A stretch of DNA of 64,000 nucleotides from Metellina segmentata (lineage: Eukaryota > Arthropoda > Arachnida > Araneae > Tetragnathidae). Every line of letters begins with the position of its first letter. Position 1 is the stretch's first letter. The stretch is taken from positions 117,150,557-117,214,556 of the forward strand of contig OX375879.1 of NCBI GenBank assembly GCA_947359465.1, given 5' to 3'. The translations under genes were made by a program, and so were the position numbers. The notes below the pieces were generated by a model. It was not told where the DNA came from, made no database searches, and saw nothing but the letters and a program-made list of their open reading frames with translations. Positions 12,857 through 24,118 of the stretch are shown here, in pieces.

Positions 12857-13136
12857 TCTGGTCGGTTTTACTAATGACAAAATACCTCGTCAGGATCATT
12901 AACCACCACGAGGGTTAATTACGATGAATTCTCATTTAAAACTATGTATATTATGGTGTAGATATAGTTAGACGTAACTTCTAATGTCGGAACGATTGAC
13001 ATAATTGAAAGGCGTATTTCCATGCACATTATAATACCGAAATAGCTACTTAGCTTACACCACTCAGTAGGTTCCTTGTTCGAATCCCAGTTTGTAAGAG
13101 CAGGGATGTTTGCGACTGTCCCAATTTAGAGAAGCG

Positions 13137-14082
13137 GTGTGTGTAGAAGCCTCGTACATTGTGTGATTATAAATATAAAAATTTAATGTTTACTAAATTT
13201 TAAATTATTTATTTCAATGTATGTAGAACAATATGACATTGTGTATAATAATCACATTTTTTTTTAACACGATATTAAAACGCTACATTGAAACGCAGCA
13301 CAGAATACTGTTCACAACATTGAAACATTGAATTGGTACACAACGTTGAATCAGGACACATAATTGAGACATTAAATTGGTATAGAATATTAAAAGATTT
13401 AATTAGTAGATTTAATTAAAACACTGAATTAGTATACATCATTGAATCAGTACAAAACTTCAAAACAATGAATTAGTAAGCAACATTGAAACACTGAATT
13501 AGTACACAGCATATAAACATTGATTAGTTTACAACACTGAAATAATGAATTAGTACACAACATTGAAACGTTGAATCAGTACATTATTCTAACATTAGAG
13601 TGTGACCTAACAGTGAGTTTAAGATTGTGTACAACATTGGAACATAGGATTGCGTACAACATCGATGCACTAAATCTAGTGCATCGATGTATATCATAAA
13701 CATCGTGTTGTACATCCTAAAAAAAAAATGAACTGAAGTTGGAAAACAACACTTCGAGCGACCTAATTCAGTGTTTTGAAATTGTGAACGGATTCAATGT
13801 TGTGTACTAAGTCTTTAATGTTTCAATTATGTGTACTGATTCAATGTTGTATACCAATTCAATGTTTCAATATTGTACGTATGTACTGTATTGTATTTAA
13901 TGTTGTGAACTGGATTCTGTGCTGCGTTTCAATGTAGCGTTTTAATATCGTGTTTAAATATGTTTTTATTATAACACACAATGTCATGTTCTCTACATAA
14001 ATTGAAATAAATTATTCAAAATTTACCAAACATTCAATTTTTATATTTATAATCACACAACATACGAGGCTTCTACACATAA
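13137..14082. mobile_element. Foldback element with repeat-bearing arms
   Basis: The two ends are long inverted repeats: left from GTGTGTAGAAGCCTCGTACA, right ending in its near complement (ATACGAGGCTTCTACACAT). Similarity continues inward for roughly 250 bp, through AACACGATATTAAAACGCTA and its complement. Inside both arms are degenerate tandem units close to AACATTGAAACATTGAATTA, oriented oppositely in the two arms. The centre is a perfect 14-bp hairpin (13659-13672 and 13677-13690, 4-nt spacer). No coding capacity. Confidence 0.85.
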
Positions 14083-14955
14083 CCTCAAAAGAAAAGGCAA
14101 ATACGTCAGCACAGGAGGAATAAAAACTCGAATTTACTCACATTCCACATCTTTAAAAGATCATTAGCTCAATTTTCAAATCGTATTTTTGCATCCACTA
14201 TTAATACCAACTATAAATTCAAAACTTTATAACATCGAGTATAAAAATAAATTTTAACAAATCGTTTCTCTTATTTAGAGTTGGAGCAAACTTTTAATAA
14301 CAGCGTTTTCATGCAGAAATACTTTCCTTTCAAAAAAGAAAATACGAAAGAGTTTGTTATCTAGAATTTATTAAATGCGTTTGTATGCTGACTCGAAATT
14401 TCCCTCCGGCACTTTCGAGCAGGTTCCCCAAGAACCACCCCTGAGGAGAACTTCATTTCCAGCCCAGTTTTTCATCACGTAACACAAATCCGCTATTTCC
14501 ACGGCGCGCTCAAAACGGTTGTTAAAAACGGCCAAAACGCCATTTTTCTTTCCTTCTACCGAGAAGTAATGAAGTTGTTTCGCCTCCATCAAAAATCACT
14601 TCCGACACGGAAAAAAAAGGAGCAGCTCGAATAATAAGTTTTTTCTTCTTTGATACTTTCTCTATCAAGTCCACATTTCGTAAGTCCTATTTCGTTTCTC
14701 CAAGCGAAATACGACACTTTTTTTAAATTCTGAAGAGAAAATATAAATTTTTTCCACAGCGAAAAACAATCCAGAAAAGCTGTTATTTCGATAACAGTTT
14801 AAATATCAGACAACGGTATAACAGTCATTATTATAAAAAATATTAACAGTTGAGTTATATTTATAAACCAACTTCTATTATGAATACGTATATGAATGCT
14901 TATATTGTATATCGTGCTTATATTGTATACGTCATTCATAGCAGTGGATTAGTTT
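14083..14955. other. Unassigned AT-rich sequence
   Basis: A small minus-strand open frame at 14371-14592 was considered and has no recognisable domain. No repeat structure seen. Confidence 0.5.
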
Positions 14956-15118
14956 GGTAACTTTAATGAACGTCGCACTAGAGCAACACAACGGGCTATT
15001 GATGACGATCCGAGATCAATCCCACAAGGGAAAGATTCAAGGATAACACCACGTCATTTTGAAACACGGTCAGATGGCGAGGCAACACCTGAGCTGGCAC
15101 CCCACTCTCCAAACTTCT
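14956..15118 (-). repeat. SINE tail-body fragment
   Basis: Minus strand, head missing. Landmarks are GAGCAACACAACGGGCTATT, CACCACGTCATTTTG and CACCTGAGCTGGCACC. Confidence 0.85.
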
Positions 15119-15160
15119 AAGCCCCATTTGTCATTCTATATAATGCCTAGAGAAAGCACA

Positions 15161-15924
15161 CTACCTTACAATAATGGACCGGACAGCAAGATGTGATGGT
15201 AAAAAGGAAATAATACACGCTTTAATAAGGGGATGGTCCCCCTTGTGCTGCAATGACACTAGCAACCCTTCTGGGCATATTTTCAACAAGGTTTAGATAC
15301 ACAGCTATGGGTGCTTGTGTCCATTCCTGCTGCAAGAATATCACCAGCTCAGCTGTAGATTTCGGACATGGTTTCCTGTTCAGTAAGCGTTGCTCTATCT
15401 TGTCCCGCAAATGTTTCAGGAAGTTTAGGTCGGGACTCTGACCAGGCCAGGTAATGGTAATTTTTAGTTAACGTCGTACTAGAGCAACACAACGGGCTAC
15501 TGACGACGGTCCGGGATCAGTCCCTTAAGGAAAAGATCCGAGGACAACACCTCGTAATTTTGAACCACGGTCAGATGACGAAGCAACAACTGAGCTGGCA
15601 CCCCAATCTCCAAACTTCTACGCCAACCCAACGTGACTGAACAGGCCAGAGAAGACGTTTAACATCCATATCTTGATACCACTGCTTGACAGAGGCTTCA
15701 ACATGACACGGAGCGTTATCGTCCTGGAAGTAACATTCGGCAATTCCATAAAATTGGCAGAGCGTAGGAAGATTCTGACTGTCCAAAATGTTCATGTAGG
15801 CGTCGGCGATCAATTGACCAGGAACAACATGCAAAGATCCCAGGCCATACCACGAAAAACACCCTCAAACAAGTAGTCGGATTTTATTCAAATCGCTGGC
15901 GTCCGGTCCATTATTGTAGGGTAC
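15161..15924 (-). pseudogene. Deleted Tc1-like transposon, family 1, split by a SINE
   Basis: Ends CTACCTTACAATAATGGACC and GGTCCATTATTGTAGGGTA-type right terminus are inverted repeats. Minus-strand translation gives the DD-N-APCHVEASVKQWY block (about 15690-15740) and, beyond the SINE, KSTAELVIFLQQEWTQ and the C-terminus. The Glu-motif region lies beside the SINE junction and is altered (KHLRDKIEQRL, no clean PIEH). The N-terminal half is absent. Same family as 9289-9833. Confidence 0.92.
15451..15636 (-). repeat. SINE inserted in the Tc1 relic
   Basis: Head-less SINE bounded by CTGACCAGGCCAG (15438-15450) and CTGAACAGGCCAG (15637-15649), a 13-bp target duplication with one mismatch taken from transposase sequence. 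This fixes the order: Tc1 first, SINE later. Confidence 0.93.
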
Positions 15925-15945
15925 TGTATATATACCATCAAAATA

Positions 15946-16487
15946 CCAGGGCTGTTCAGTAAAGAATGTTCGTAATTTTTTTAAAGGTGATTAAAAAAAT
16001 CAAGAAAAATAAAATTCATATTGAATGTGTAGCGGGATACGTGGAGAATAGATAGCGCAAGTTTCACGGTCATGACGTCATTGCTGAGGTCTGAGCAGCC
16101 GGCCAAGAATACCTAGTTTTAGTTTCGCGTACGGCAAAAATGGATGTGACACGCGAAGTGCAATACACTGCATTGAAATTTTGTTTATGCCTTAAAAATT
16201 AGTCATATCTTTCAACAACCAATGTCACGTGTGTTTCTCATCCTCCATATAGTCCTGATGTAGCACCATGCGATTTTTTTCTTTTCTCGCGGTTTTCACA
16301 GGCAGTGGTAAAAGTTGCGTAGGCGATTTTGAAGGAACTGTCAACAAATGGCTTCCAGCTCGAAGACTAGATAAATGCATTGTATGTAATAGAGAGTATT
16401 TTGAGAAAGACCATAAAAACTTGGAGGATTAGTACAGGAAATTATTTTTATTAATTTATGATCATTCTTTATTGAACAGCCCGAGCA
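15946..16487 (+). pseudogene. Deleted mariner-like element
   Basis: Termini CCAGGGCTGTTCAGTAAAGA and TCTTTATTGAACAGCCC are inverted repeats, with TA at 15944-15945. The centre encodes a mariner transposase remnant with SPDVAPCDFFLFSRF near 16255-16300, the motif around the last catalytic Asp. Most of the protein is missing. It starts 20 bp after the Tc1 relic ends. Confidence 0.88.
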
Positions 16488-17018
16488 ATTCGTATATTTC
16501 ATAATTTGCCCTTTAACGCCATACATTCTATACATTACCTAGAGAAATACATGTAAAACGAAACACCGGACGCCGCGAAGTAACATCAATGCATTATGAT
16601 GCAACATTAAAAAATCGAAAGACGAGCACCGCTCCCGACAACCCTATTAGAGTTGTCCACAGAAGCGAATGGTCGGCCGAAAAGCAAGAGCCCCTGTCAA
16701 TACCACCCCGCAAACAAACGATTTCAGCGGCCGTCCACGGAGCCGGGAGGGAAAATCAATTTAATGATTTCTGGTATTGGAAACCGAATTTGCAATTTCA
16801 GGGGGGACGCGTCGAACAGCAAGCACTAATTTTAGCATCCCAAACACAGTCATGTATTCAGAGGAATTGTTTTCACAAGATAATTTTCTTGGCAAACTAG
16901 TTTTTTTGTATAGTACAAAACCCGCGTATAGCATTTACAACTAAATTTCTATTCATATCAAACGATGACAGTGCTGTGTCTCAGCTTCCATGATTTATTT
17001 ATATCCTTTTATAAACGA
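16488..17018. other. Unassigned; relatively GC-rich 16570-16830
   Basis: A 103-codon plus-strand frame (16589-16900) covers the GC-richer part but shows no domain, no clear splice sites and a TE-free context. It may be unique conserved noncoding DNA or an exon; undecided. Confidence 0.3.
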
Positions 17019-17628
17019 CTAGCTACTGTGTGGCTAGCCCGAAGTTGCCCGTATTCAGTGGTGTAAGGTATTAAGCTGGTGTAAAATTTTCCGCAGATTT
17101 CAAATCCGTTGAAGTTATATTCAATTAAAAAATTATTTATTTAAAGAAAAGAATATTTTTAGGTATCAATATAAACTGAAATTTTCCGCAGATTTCAAAT
17201 CCGTTGAAATTTTTACTCTGCCTTTAACGGTCTAGGAGATTGAAAAAAGAACTGTGACTTCAGTTTAAAGATTTATCGTCTGGCTGGGAAATCAATCGCG
17301 CAAAATCAAAGCAGAAACGAAAAATATAATTTTCTCCGCGTTTTGCGGATGATAAAAACTTGACAAGATTCCAAACCCTGACTGGAAGGTCGCAAGAGTA
17401 GAAAAGGTTCTCCACATTTGAAAAACCGATTGAGAATAAAACTATGTGAAATGAATTTTAAACTCTTCTAGATTGAATTTTAAAATTCGCCGCGATCCAA
17501 AAATTCCAAAAAATTCGGATTACTTGTGTGCCAAATCTCATTGCTGTAAGTACCATAGAATCGTCAAGATTTTGCGGCAACAAACAAACAGACAGACAAA
17601 CAAACACTTCCTTTTATAATAGTAGAGA
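17019..17628 (-). mobile_element. Non-autonomous Helitron (classical ends)
   Basis: On the minus strand it begins TCTCTACTATTATAAAAGG directly after host A (17629) and ends CTAG directly before host T (17018). These are the canonical Helitron termini and A/T target. It is 610 bp with no Rep or helicase sequence. Around 17085-17230 it contains blocks (CCGCAGATTTCAAATCCGTT) also found in the long-TIR family at 3371 and 18553, suggesting capture or an old insertion. Confidence 0.85.
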
Positions 17629-17998
17629 TCACATAATGGCACCCACGAAGAATAATACAAAACATCATACAGGAACCGAAACACACGATTTTGCATTCTC
17701 GACGACAAGTTTAGCACTCATCGAATCATTGACTCAAGTCATTCGCGCGGTTTTTAAAACCAAAAGTACCGACGCCACTCACAACTAGCCTACGCAAATG
17801 AATTATTACATTAATCACACACACGCGCGCGCGCGAAAAAATGAATACACAAACTTCACAAAAACATTTCACGTACTTCTTACTGGGGTTAGTTCTTATT
17901 TCGAATACAGTACGCTACAAAACGTTCATACCTCAGTCACCACAACTAGCTTCTGTAGAAGTCCACTTGCATCCCAGTTACTTGAATTTGAACACTTG
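17629..17998. other. Unassigned, includes a GC dinucleotide run
   Basis: Includes CACACACGCGCGCGCG near 17817. No gene recognised. Confidence 0.5.
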
Positions 17999-18338
17999 AA
18001 GCTGCGTATACATTTGCGAACCAAACCGTTCGCGAGCCTCTAGTTCTCATGATTGGGACGAATTTTTCGGCTCCGAACGAGCGGCTCGTGAACCGCTCGA
18101 AGCGATCCGCTTTCTGTTGGTTTATCGACGAACACAAAGGCGTTCTCGGTTCAGATTTGGAGGGCGTCGTGAGTAGATTGTTGCTTTTCTGTATGCTCGC
18201 GAGCCTCCAGGCTCCATCGTCGTCAACGGTGGCTGACAACGATGACTTCCTTTCCCATGGGTCTCTGGAAACTCTTTGTGAAAATAATTTCAACGAACGG
18301 TTCACAAGCGACTGGGTTCGCAAACGTATACGCATCTG
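17999..18338. mobile_element. hAT-like non-autonomous TIR element
   Basis: Left AAGCTGCGTATACATTTGCG and right CGCAAACGTATACGCATCTG are inverted repeats with only a few mismatches, extending to GAACC. Subterminal GTTCGCGAGC/GTGAACC motifs repeat inside. The right end reads CAG on the minus strand, as in hAT. The open frames on both strands arise from its GC-rich interior. Flanking 8-mers match poorly. Confidence 0.65.
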
Positions 18339-18340
18339 AA

Positions 18341-18552
18341 CGGCCGAGGTAGCGGAAGAGTAACGGATTAGCAACCGGAGGGTTGTGAGTGCCAAAGGCC
18401 TTCGTGGCTGGTACACGTTAAATCTATCATGGCCTCAAATGTCTTGACATTGGCGTGGTGTGGAAGTTTCGAGAGTGAGGTGCCGACTCATGTGCGACCC
18501 CGTCTTCTGACCGCGGTTAAAAATTACGAGGTGTGTCCTCGGTTGTTTCCCT
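18341..18552 (+). repeat. SINE, head B, truncated by a TIR element
   Basis: The head GCCGAGGTAGCGGAAGAGTA and GGATTAGCAACCGGAGGGTT run into the common body, which stops at TTGTTTCCCTTTAG where the long-TIR element begins. Confidence 0.85.
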
Positions 18553-19316
18553 TTAGCTACGGTTTCCTAAGAAAGCGGATGCTGTTATCTAGCGTCCGTT
18601 ATATGTCATGATGCGGCGGGCATAACTAGGCGGCCGTCTAAACGGAGACCAGAGATGTCAACTTAGACGGATAGAATACTGTGGAGAATCGGCGATACAA
18701 ACAGCTGTCGTGGTTTATTTTATTCGAAAAACAATACAAAAGGGCTTTTTTGTTTCCCTTTAATTCAAGTTTCTATCTTCGCGATCGTTGAAGATAGTGT
18801 GAAAATTTCAACGGAGTTCAAATCAGCGTAAAATTCTACTCCAGATCGATACCAAAAACAGATTTTAAAAAAAATTACCATATGATTATTTAATTACTTA
18901 TTAAATAATTAATTGTTTGTTTAAAGAAAATCCTATTTAAAGAGTAGATCCATTGTAAACCTTTCCGCAAATTTCAAATCCGTTGAAATTTTTAATCTAT
19001 ATTGAACGATCCTGATTTTACAAAAACGAACTAAACAATGAAAAAATGTTTGTTTTGCTTCCCTTCGCTCATATCGTTTGTGCGTAGGGAATGAAATGTT
19101 GCCGCCACAGGAAAAACAACGTGCTTCAACTGTTTGAGACCGCTATGACGATCGTCATGGAAATGGCGTCTCCGCCAATTGTCGTTACGCTCACAAACAA
19201 CGCTCTCTAGGAAACAAACATCATCTGTTTGTATAAACAACGTTTTAGTGATGCCATCCACAGCTATATTACGGCTGCTAGATAACCGCTCCGCTCTCTT
19301 AGGAAACCGTAGTTCC
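18553..19316. mobile_element. Non-autonomous DNA element with long TIRs (copy 2)
   Basis: Termini CTACGGTTTCCTAAGAAAGC and its complement (CTTAGGAAACCGTAG) are inverted repeats. Internal order is the reverse complement of 3371-4155: AAACGTTGTTTATA, CATTTCCATGAC, GCGGTCTCAAACAGTTG and AT-rich core all match in inverse order. It interrupts a SINE body, so it post-dates that SINE. Confidence 0.85.
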
Positions 19317-20348
19317 TAAATTGGTGTTTAAGTATTTTTTTTGTTTATTATATGTGTGCAGCACTAATTATACTGCTACCTGCATCCGAATGGAAAGTAC
19401 GTCATTTAAACCATATCGGTAAAATTAGGTATTTAAACACGGCTAGTAAATTTAACTGTAGAAATTGCTTATGTCTCCAATGTTTGCGAACAAGACAGCT
19501 GCCCAACAATTTTGCTATTGGGAATTACAAAGATAGAATCCTGCATGGTGTAGAAAACTAAAGTTCGTTCTTAAAACTAATAAAAAATAAAAACCCAAAC
19601 ATTTTCTCAGTCGAATTCGGAAAGACTTAACGAAAATGGCTTAATGAAAGCAAATTCAGAAATTCAGTTGCAGAAAAAAAAAGATGTTGAGGGTATTTCG
19701 AATTTAAGTGAAGCCTTAATTTCGAAAACAAATACTTTCTTTTGAATTAGGTTCGCAGGAAAAAATTCACATTCTTTCGGTGTTTTGCATATTTTCTCTA
19801 ATTTCAGTACGGGGAGTTTCTTTTATTTAATTCAGAGGAGGAAGCTTAACCAGTCTAATTAAGTAGAAGCCAGCAGAGAACAAAATAAAACTGAACGTAG
19901 AACAAACTGGAAAAGAGGACAAAAAAGATGGCTACAGGAAATGAAAAAGCAAAGTTGCAATAATAAAGATAATTAATTAGGAGCAGGAAATAGCATGTAG
20001 GCCTTTTAATCGTTACATCTACCGAAGAAACTACCTATTCCCCTCTTCCCATTTGTTGTAAGCAGGGAACGGTAAATAAACCTTCCTTATTCTATTGAAT
20101 TTTCCTGTAAATTAAAGAAGTTATTTCAGTCTGTTTTTAATTTGTTATTTTAATCAACAAACAAGGAGCAGAGAGTAACAAACAAATTTTCAAAGATGAA
20201 AAAAGGCTAGTTAACAATAAACAACCGATTTTTTTGTGAGGTTTAAAGTCGCTTTGTGCCACTTGTTTTGAAGGGGGATGTTAAGAGATAAGAAAAGAGT
20301 TGTAGCAAATAATTTCTTTTGCTGACTTGAGATAATTTTCGAGGTTAC
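19317..20348. other. Unassigned AT-rich sequence
   Basis: No gene, transposon end or tandem structure recognised. Confidence 0.55.
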
Positions 20349-20523
20349 GGCCCCGTTCACATGAGGCGCGTGAAACGCTTGTTTGGCGACGCTATCAGGG
20401 TCCCGCTCTTCAAGGTCGCAAAGATAGATACTTGAATCAGAGGAATAAATAAACATAACTTAATGTTGAGACCTCGCTAGCCTCGCCATACGCACGTTGA
20501 AACGCCTCATGTAAACGTAGCCT
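20349..20523. mobile_element. Small hAT-like MITE (copy 1)
   Basis: GGCCCCGTTCACATGAGGCG at the left and CGCCTCATGTAAACGTAGCC at the right are imperfect inverted repeats. The interior CGCTCTTCAAGGTCGCAAAG is shared with the copy at 50737-50910. Confidence 0.75.
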
Positions 20524-20741
20524 AAAAAATTATGTCAAAACATCGAATAGTTTTGTTGATGAAAAATCGAGTTGTTGAATTTGATATTTAAAAAACAATA
20601 AACTATCTATGGAAGGAAGTCTTTTTGTTAGCATCATTAAGGATAATCGAGCAAACTTTGCGTCTAAGCAATCAAATGAATAAATCCAACATTTCGTTGA
20701 TACATATATCGAATATATGAATAAAATAACATTTAATGTTA

Positions 20742-21110
20742 AGGCCGGGTGGCCTAGTCGGTAGGGCATCGAGCTCGTGACTGACTGATCATGAGTTCGA
20801 GCCCAGGTGACCGAAAACTCCCGTGTACGCTAAAGGTGACTGGTGCACGAAAAATCTGTCGTGGTCACAAAGTCCTTCATGTTCCCATAATAAATCAATA
20901 ATCTATAGGGGTGCCGAACCAGGGAAAAGTTAGTCTCTGGTTTGGAACAAAATTACAACCGTGTGCCTGAGTATGATTGAATGTCGTGAAAATGTGATCT
21001 CTCCGTAAAAACGAAACGTGTCGATGTGCTGCCATTTGTTGGCTAAAAATTCGAGCTAAGTCGGACTTCATCCCAATGGCGTTCACTTGCATGGAAGATG
21101 GGGAAAGATG
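20742..21110 (+). repeat. SINE family C with tRNA-like head
   Basis: Head GGCCGGGTGGCCTAGTCGGT (A-box region) and GAGTTCGAGCCCAG (B box). A linker, GGTGACTGGTGCACG, is followed by TCTGTCGTGGTCACAAAGTC and a longer 3' region with AAGTCGGACTTCATCCCAAT. The same order occurs at 30080-30535. Confidence 0.85.
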
Positions 21111-21815
21111 GGGATATGGAAGAAAAACTTTTTTACAAAAAGTTTTAATTTAAAATTTTTAAATTACGTTTGGAAAAACTTTGTGTTGTGATTTCGCTTA
21201 TTAGTTAGATGGGTAATCAGTACAAAAAATTTCAAAATTCTAAATTAATTAATAAAAAAAAAATTCGATGTGTCCCGGACCCCCTTAAGAAATATTGATA
21301 GACGCGATGTCTCGTCATAGTAAAAAAACTATCCAAATCTTGATGTCGTCACAATAAAAGAAACTTGAAGTACTTGGATTACGAGATATCCAGTTATTAG
21401 AAAAATTGGATGTTCGTTGAAATTAGTTCTTTTTGGACGAGATATTGCGTCGGAGGATTAAAAGACGTGCACAGATGCGGAAAAATGTATATCAATTAGT
21501 CGCCATATAAAGCAGCACCTACTGGGATCTTAATCCGCATTGGATAAGATGGACTTTCTTTCAGAGTGACTGGTAGAGGCACAAATTCAATTTCCCGTCA
21601 GTTATCTTCCTCAGCATTTCTGTAATTGAAGGTTTCCGTGTCTGTAATTGGACAGTAAGTGGCCGGATAAAACTTTCCGATCAATACCAAGACTTCACTA
21701 TTCCCCCTACAAGCCATACGACTTCATGAAATGGGTTATTATTATTTTCTTATCGCACCTTTTGCAGCGAGTTAGAACTTTCATAAGTGTACGTGAATCG
21801 CATGAACATTTGAGG
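21111..21815. other. Unassigned AT-rich sequence
   Basis: Homopolymer-rich; no gene or terminus recognised. Confidence 0.55.
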
Positions 21816-22145
21816 TAATTTGGTAATTTTTAGTTAACGTCGTACTAGAGCAACACAACGGGCTATTGACGACGGTCCGGGATCAGTCCCTTAAGGGAAA
21901 GATCCGAGGACAACACTTCGTAATTTTGAACCACGGTCAGATGACGAAGCAACACCTGAGCTGGCACCCCACTCTCCAAACTTCCACGCCAACCCAACGT
22001 GAGGACTTTCGGCCACGACAGATTTAAGGTGCACCAGCCGCCTCTACACCATACGTTTACAAACATCCATGCCCGGGCCCGGATTCGAACCAGGAACCTT
22101 CCGATCTAGAGGCTAACACCTTAACCACTATACCGGTTGGTCGGC
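21816..22145 (-). repeat. SINE, head A, full length with exact TSD
   Basis: Perfect 12-bp target duplication GAACATTTGAGG at 21804-21815 and 22146-22157 brackets a 330-bp element. It has a tRNA-like head (ACCGGTATAGTGGTTAAGG on the minus strand, B box GGTTCGAATCC), body, and TTAACTAAAAATTACC tail. The clean duplication indicates LINE-driven insertion and a fairly young copy. Confidence 0.97.
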
Positions 22146-22211
22146 GAACATTTGAGGATATAACTGTTCAGAAACAATGGTTTCACTTTGAGTTTCACCC
22201 ATATTTAAAAG

Positions 22212-22508
22212 TAATGGTAATGGTAATTTTAGTTAACGTCGTACTAGAGCAACACAACGGGCTATTGACGACGGTCCGGGATCAGTCCCTTAAGGGAAAG
22301 ATTCGAGGACAACACCTCGTATTTTTGAACCACGGTCAGATGACGAAGCAACACCTGAGCTGGCACCCCACTCTCCAAATTTCCACGCCAACCCAACGTG
22401 AGGACTTTCGGCCACGACAGATTTAAGGTGCACCAGCCGCCTCTACACCATACGCTTACAAACATCCATGCCCGTACCCAGATTTGAACCAGGAACCTTC
22501 CAATCTAC
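22212..22508 (-). repeat. SINE, head A, head truncated
   Basis: Nearly identical to the neighbour at 21816 but ends within the tRNA-like head at AACCTTCCAATCT. The tail is duplicated TAATGG units. Confidence 0.93.
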
Positions 22509-22533
22509 ACCCATATTTAAAAAAAAAATTGTT

Positions 22534-23085
22534 TGGTAAGTAGGCATTTAACTAGCGTTGCACTAGACAAACACTTGGCGAGGGTCCGGGATCAATCCCC
22601 GGAGGCAAAAATCCAAGGACAACATCGCGTAATTTTGAACCACGATCAGATGACGAGGACACACCTGAGCTGGAACCCCACTCTCCAATCTTCCAAACCC
22701 CACCAACGTGAAGGCCACGACAGATTTAAAGTCCAGCCAGTTGTGCTCGACGATCTTAGATTGGTAAATGGTAATGGTAATTTTAGTTAACGTCGTACTA
22801 GAGCAACACAACGGGCTATTGACGACGGTCCGGGATCAGTCCCTTGAGGGAAAGATCCGAAAGATCCGAAGACAACACCTCGTAATTTTGAACCACGGTC
22901 AGATGACGATTCCGAAGGGAAATACTCCTCGTAATTATGAAGAACGATTCGACGACGAGGTCAACACCTGAGCTGACAAATCGCTCTCCAAACCTCCACA
23001 TCTCGCCAACGGGAGAACATTTGAGGCCACAGCAGGTTTAATGTTTACCAGCTTCGATAAACACGACGAAACAAATCCAGTTTCA
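22534..23085 (-). repeat. Two further SINE copies, one composite
   Basis: 22534-22762 is an older body with an atypical head-side end (CCAGTTGTGCTCG). 22766-23085 begins as a young head-A tail, with AAGATCCG duplicated near 22852, but switches at about 22911 to an older copy (GACGACGAGGTCAACACCTG), so one SINE is broken into or recombined with another. Confidence 0.85.
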
Positions 23086-23263
23086 AACTCGTCTCATTCC
23101 GGTTCCTAATCCTTTACTATTCAAATTGGACTATCTCCGCGGCTCTTACGGATGATGAAACATATTAAAATTGTCTTTATTTCAATCCAACGGTTTCATT
23201 TTGAACTTCTGACAAGCGAGTTAACAAACAATTTCCAATACCAAATCATCCCTACAAATATAA

Positions 23264-23594
23264 GCCGACCAACCGGTATAGTGGTTAAGGTGTTAGCCTC
23301 TAGATCGGAAGGTTCCTGGTTCGAATCCGGGTTCGGGCATGGATGTTTGTAAACGTATGGTGTAGAGGCGGCTGGTGCACCTTAAATCTGTCGTGGCCGA
23401 AAGTCCTCACGTTGGGTTGGCGTGGAAGTTTGGAGAGTGGGGTGCCAGCTCAGGTGTTGCTTCGTCATCTGACCGTGGTTCAAAATTACGAGGTGTTGTC
23501 CTCGGATCTTTCCCTTCAGGGACTGATCCCGGACCGTCGTCAATAGCCCGTTGTGTTGCTCTAGTACGACGTTAACTAAAATTAACTTTCCTTA
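23264..23594 (+). repeat. SINE, head A, full length with exact TSD
   Basis: CCCTACAAATATAA at 23250-23263 and again at 23595-23608 is a perfect 14-bp duplication. The element runs from GCCGACCAACCGGTATAGTG through GGTTCGAATCCGGG to TTAACTAAAATTAAC. It is the best plus-strand reference copy. Confidence 0.97.
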
Positions 23595-23608
23595 CCCTAC
23601 AAATATAA

Positions 23609-24118
23609 AGAGTTATAAAGGAATTTTTTTTTTTATTAAAGTATCGCAAATACATTGTTTCAAAAACTTTTTGTAAAAGTTACTTTGAAACAAAAGAGAG
23701 AGTTTTGGTATAATAGCTGTTATTTTGTTGTAAACTAATCACAACTTAACAAATGTTTTCGTCAGATCTTCTCACCGTCCAAAGATCTACTTTTTCGTGT
23801 GACGAAAAATTTCAGAAATTAGTTTATTCGTGCAAGAGGAAGTTTGAAAATCGAAATTTTACAAAGATAAAGTCATAATAGTAAACACACTTCTAACCAA
23901 TTGATGAGAATTTTCCTACGAGATGGCGCGCGGATAACTACACCCCTCTGAGATGTCCCCGCGCCCCCGTGTTTTGTCTATCTGTTCCAAGCGAAGGGAC
24001 TGCCTGCCGATAACCACGGCTCCGTTTTCGGTTGTAACTGGTAACTAAACCTATTGTTCATTAATCCTGATTTCTATTCTGTAAATTAATCAAACAGGAT
24101 CGATTGAAGTGCCCCGGC
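23609..24118. other. Unassigned sequence
   Basis: AT-rich, with a short GC-richer part near 23920-24030. No gene or repeat recognised. Confidence 0.5.

Noticed and set aside
17946..18416. 156-codon minus-strand frame
   Set aside because: It spans a TIR element and part of a SINE head; the frame is explained by their GC-rich sequence.
23264..23340. Possible tRNA gene (good A and B boxes)
   Set aside because: The anticodon stem does not pair properly and the sequence continues into the SINE body; it is a retroposed tRNA-like head. The same applies to all other heads in the window.
23343..23546. 67-codon frame found at near-identical form in at least six places
   Set aside because: It lies wholly within the SINE body and begins in the tRNA-like head; its identity between copies reflects recent retroposition. 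Older copies have broken frames, so no protein constraint is visible.
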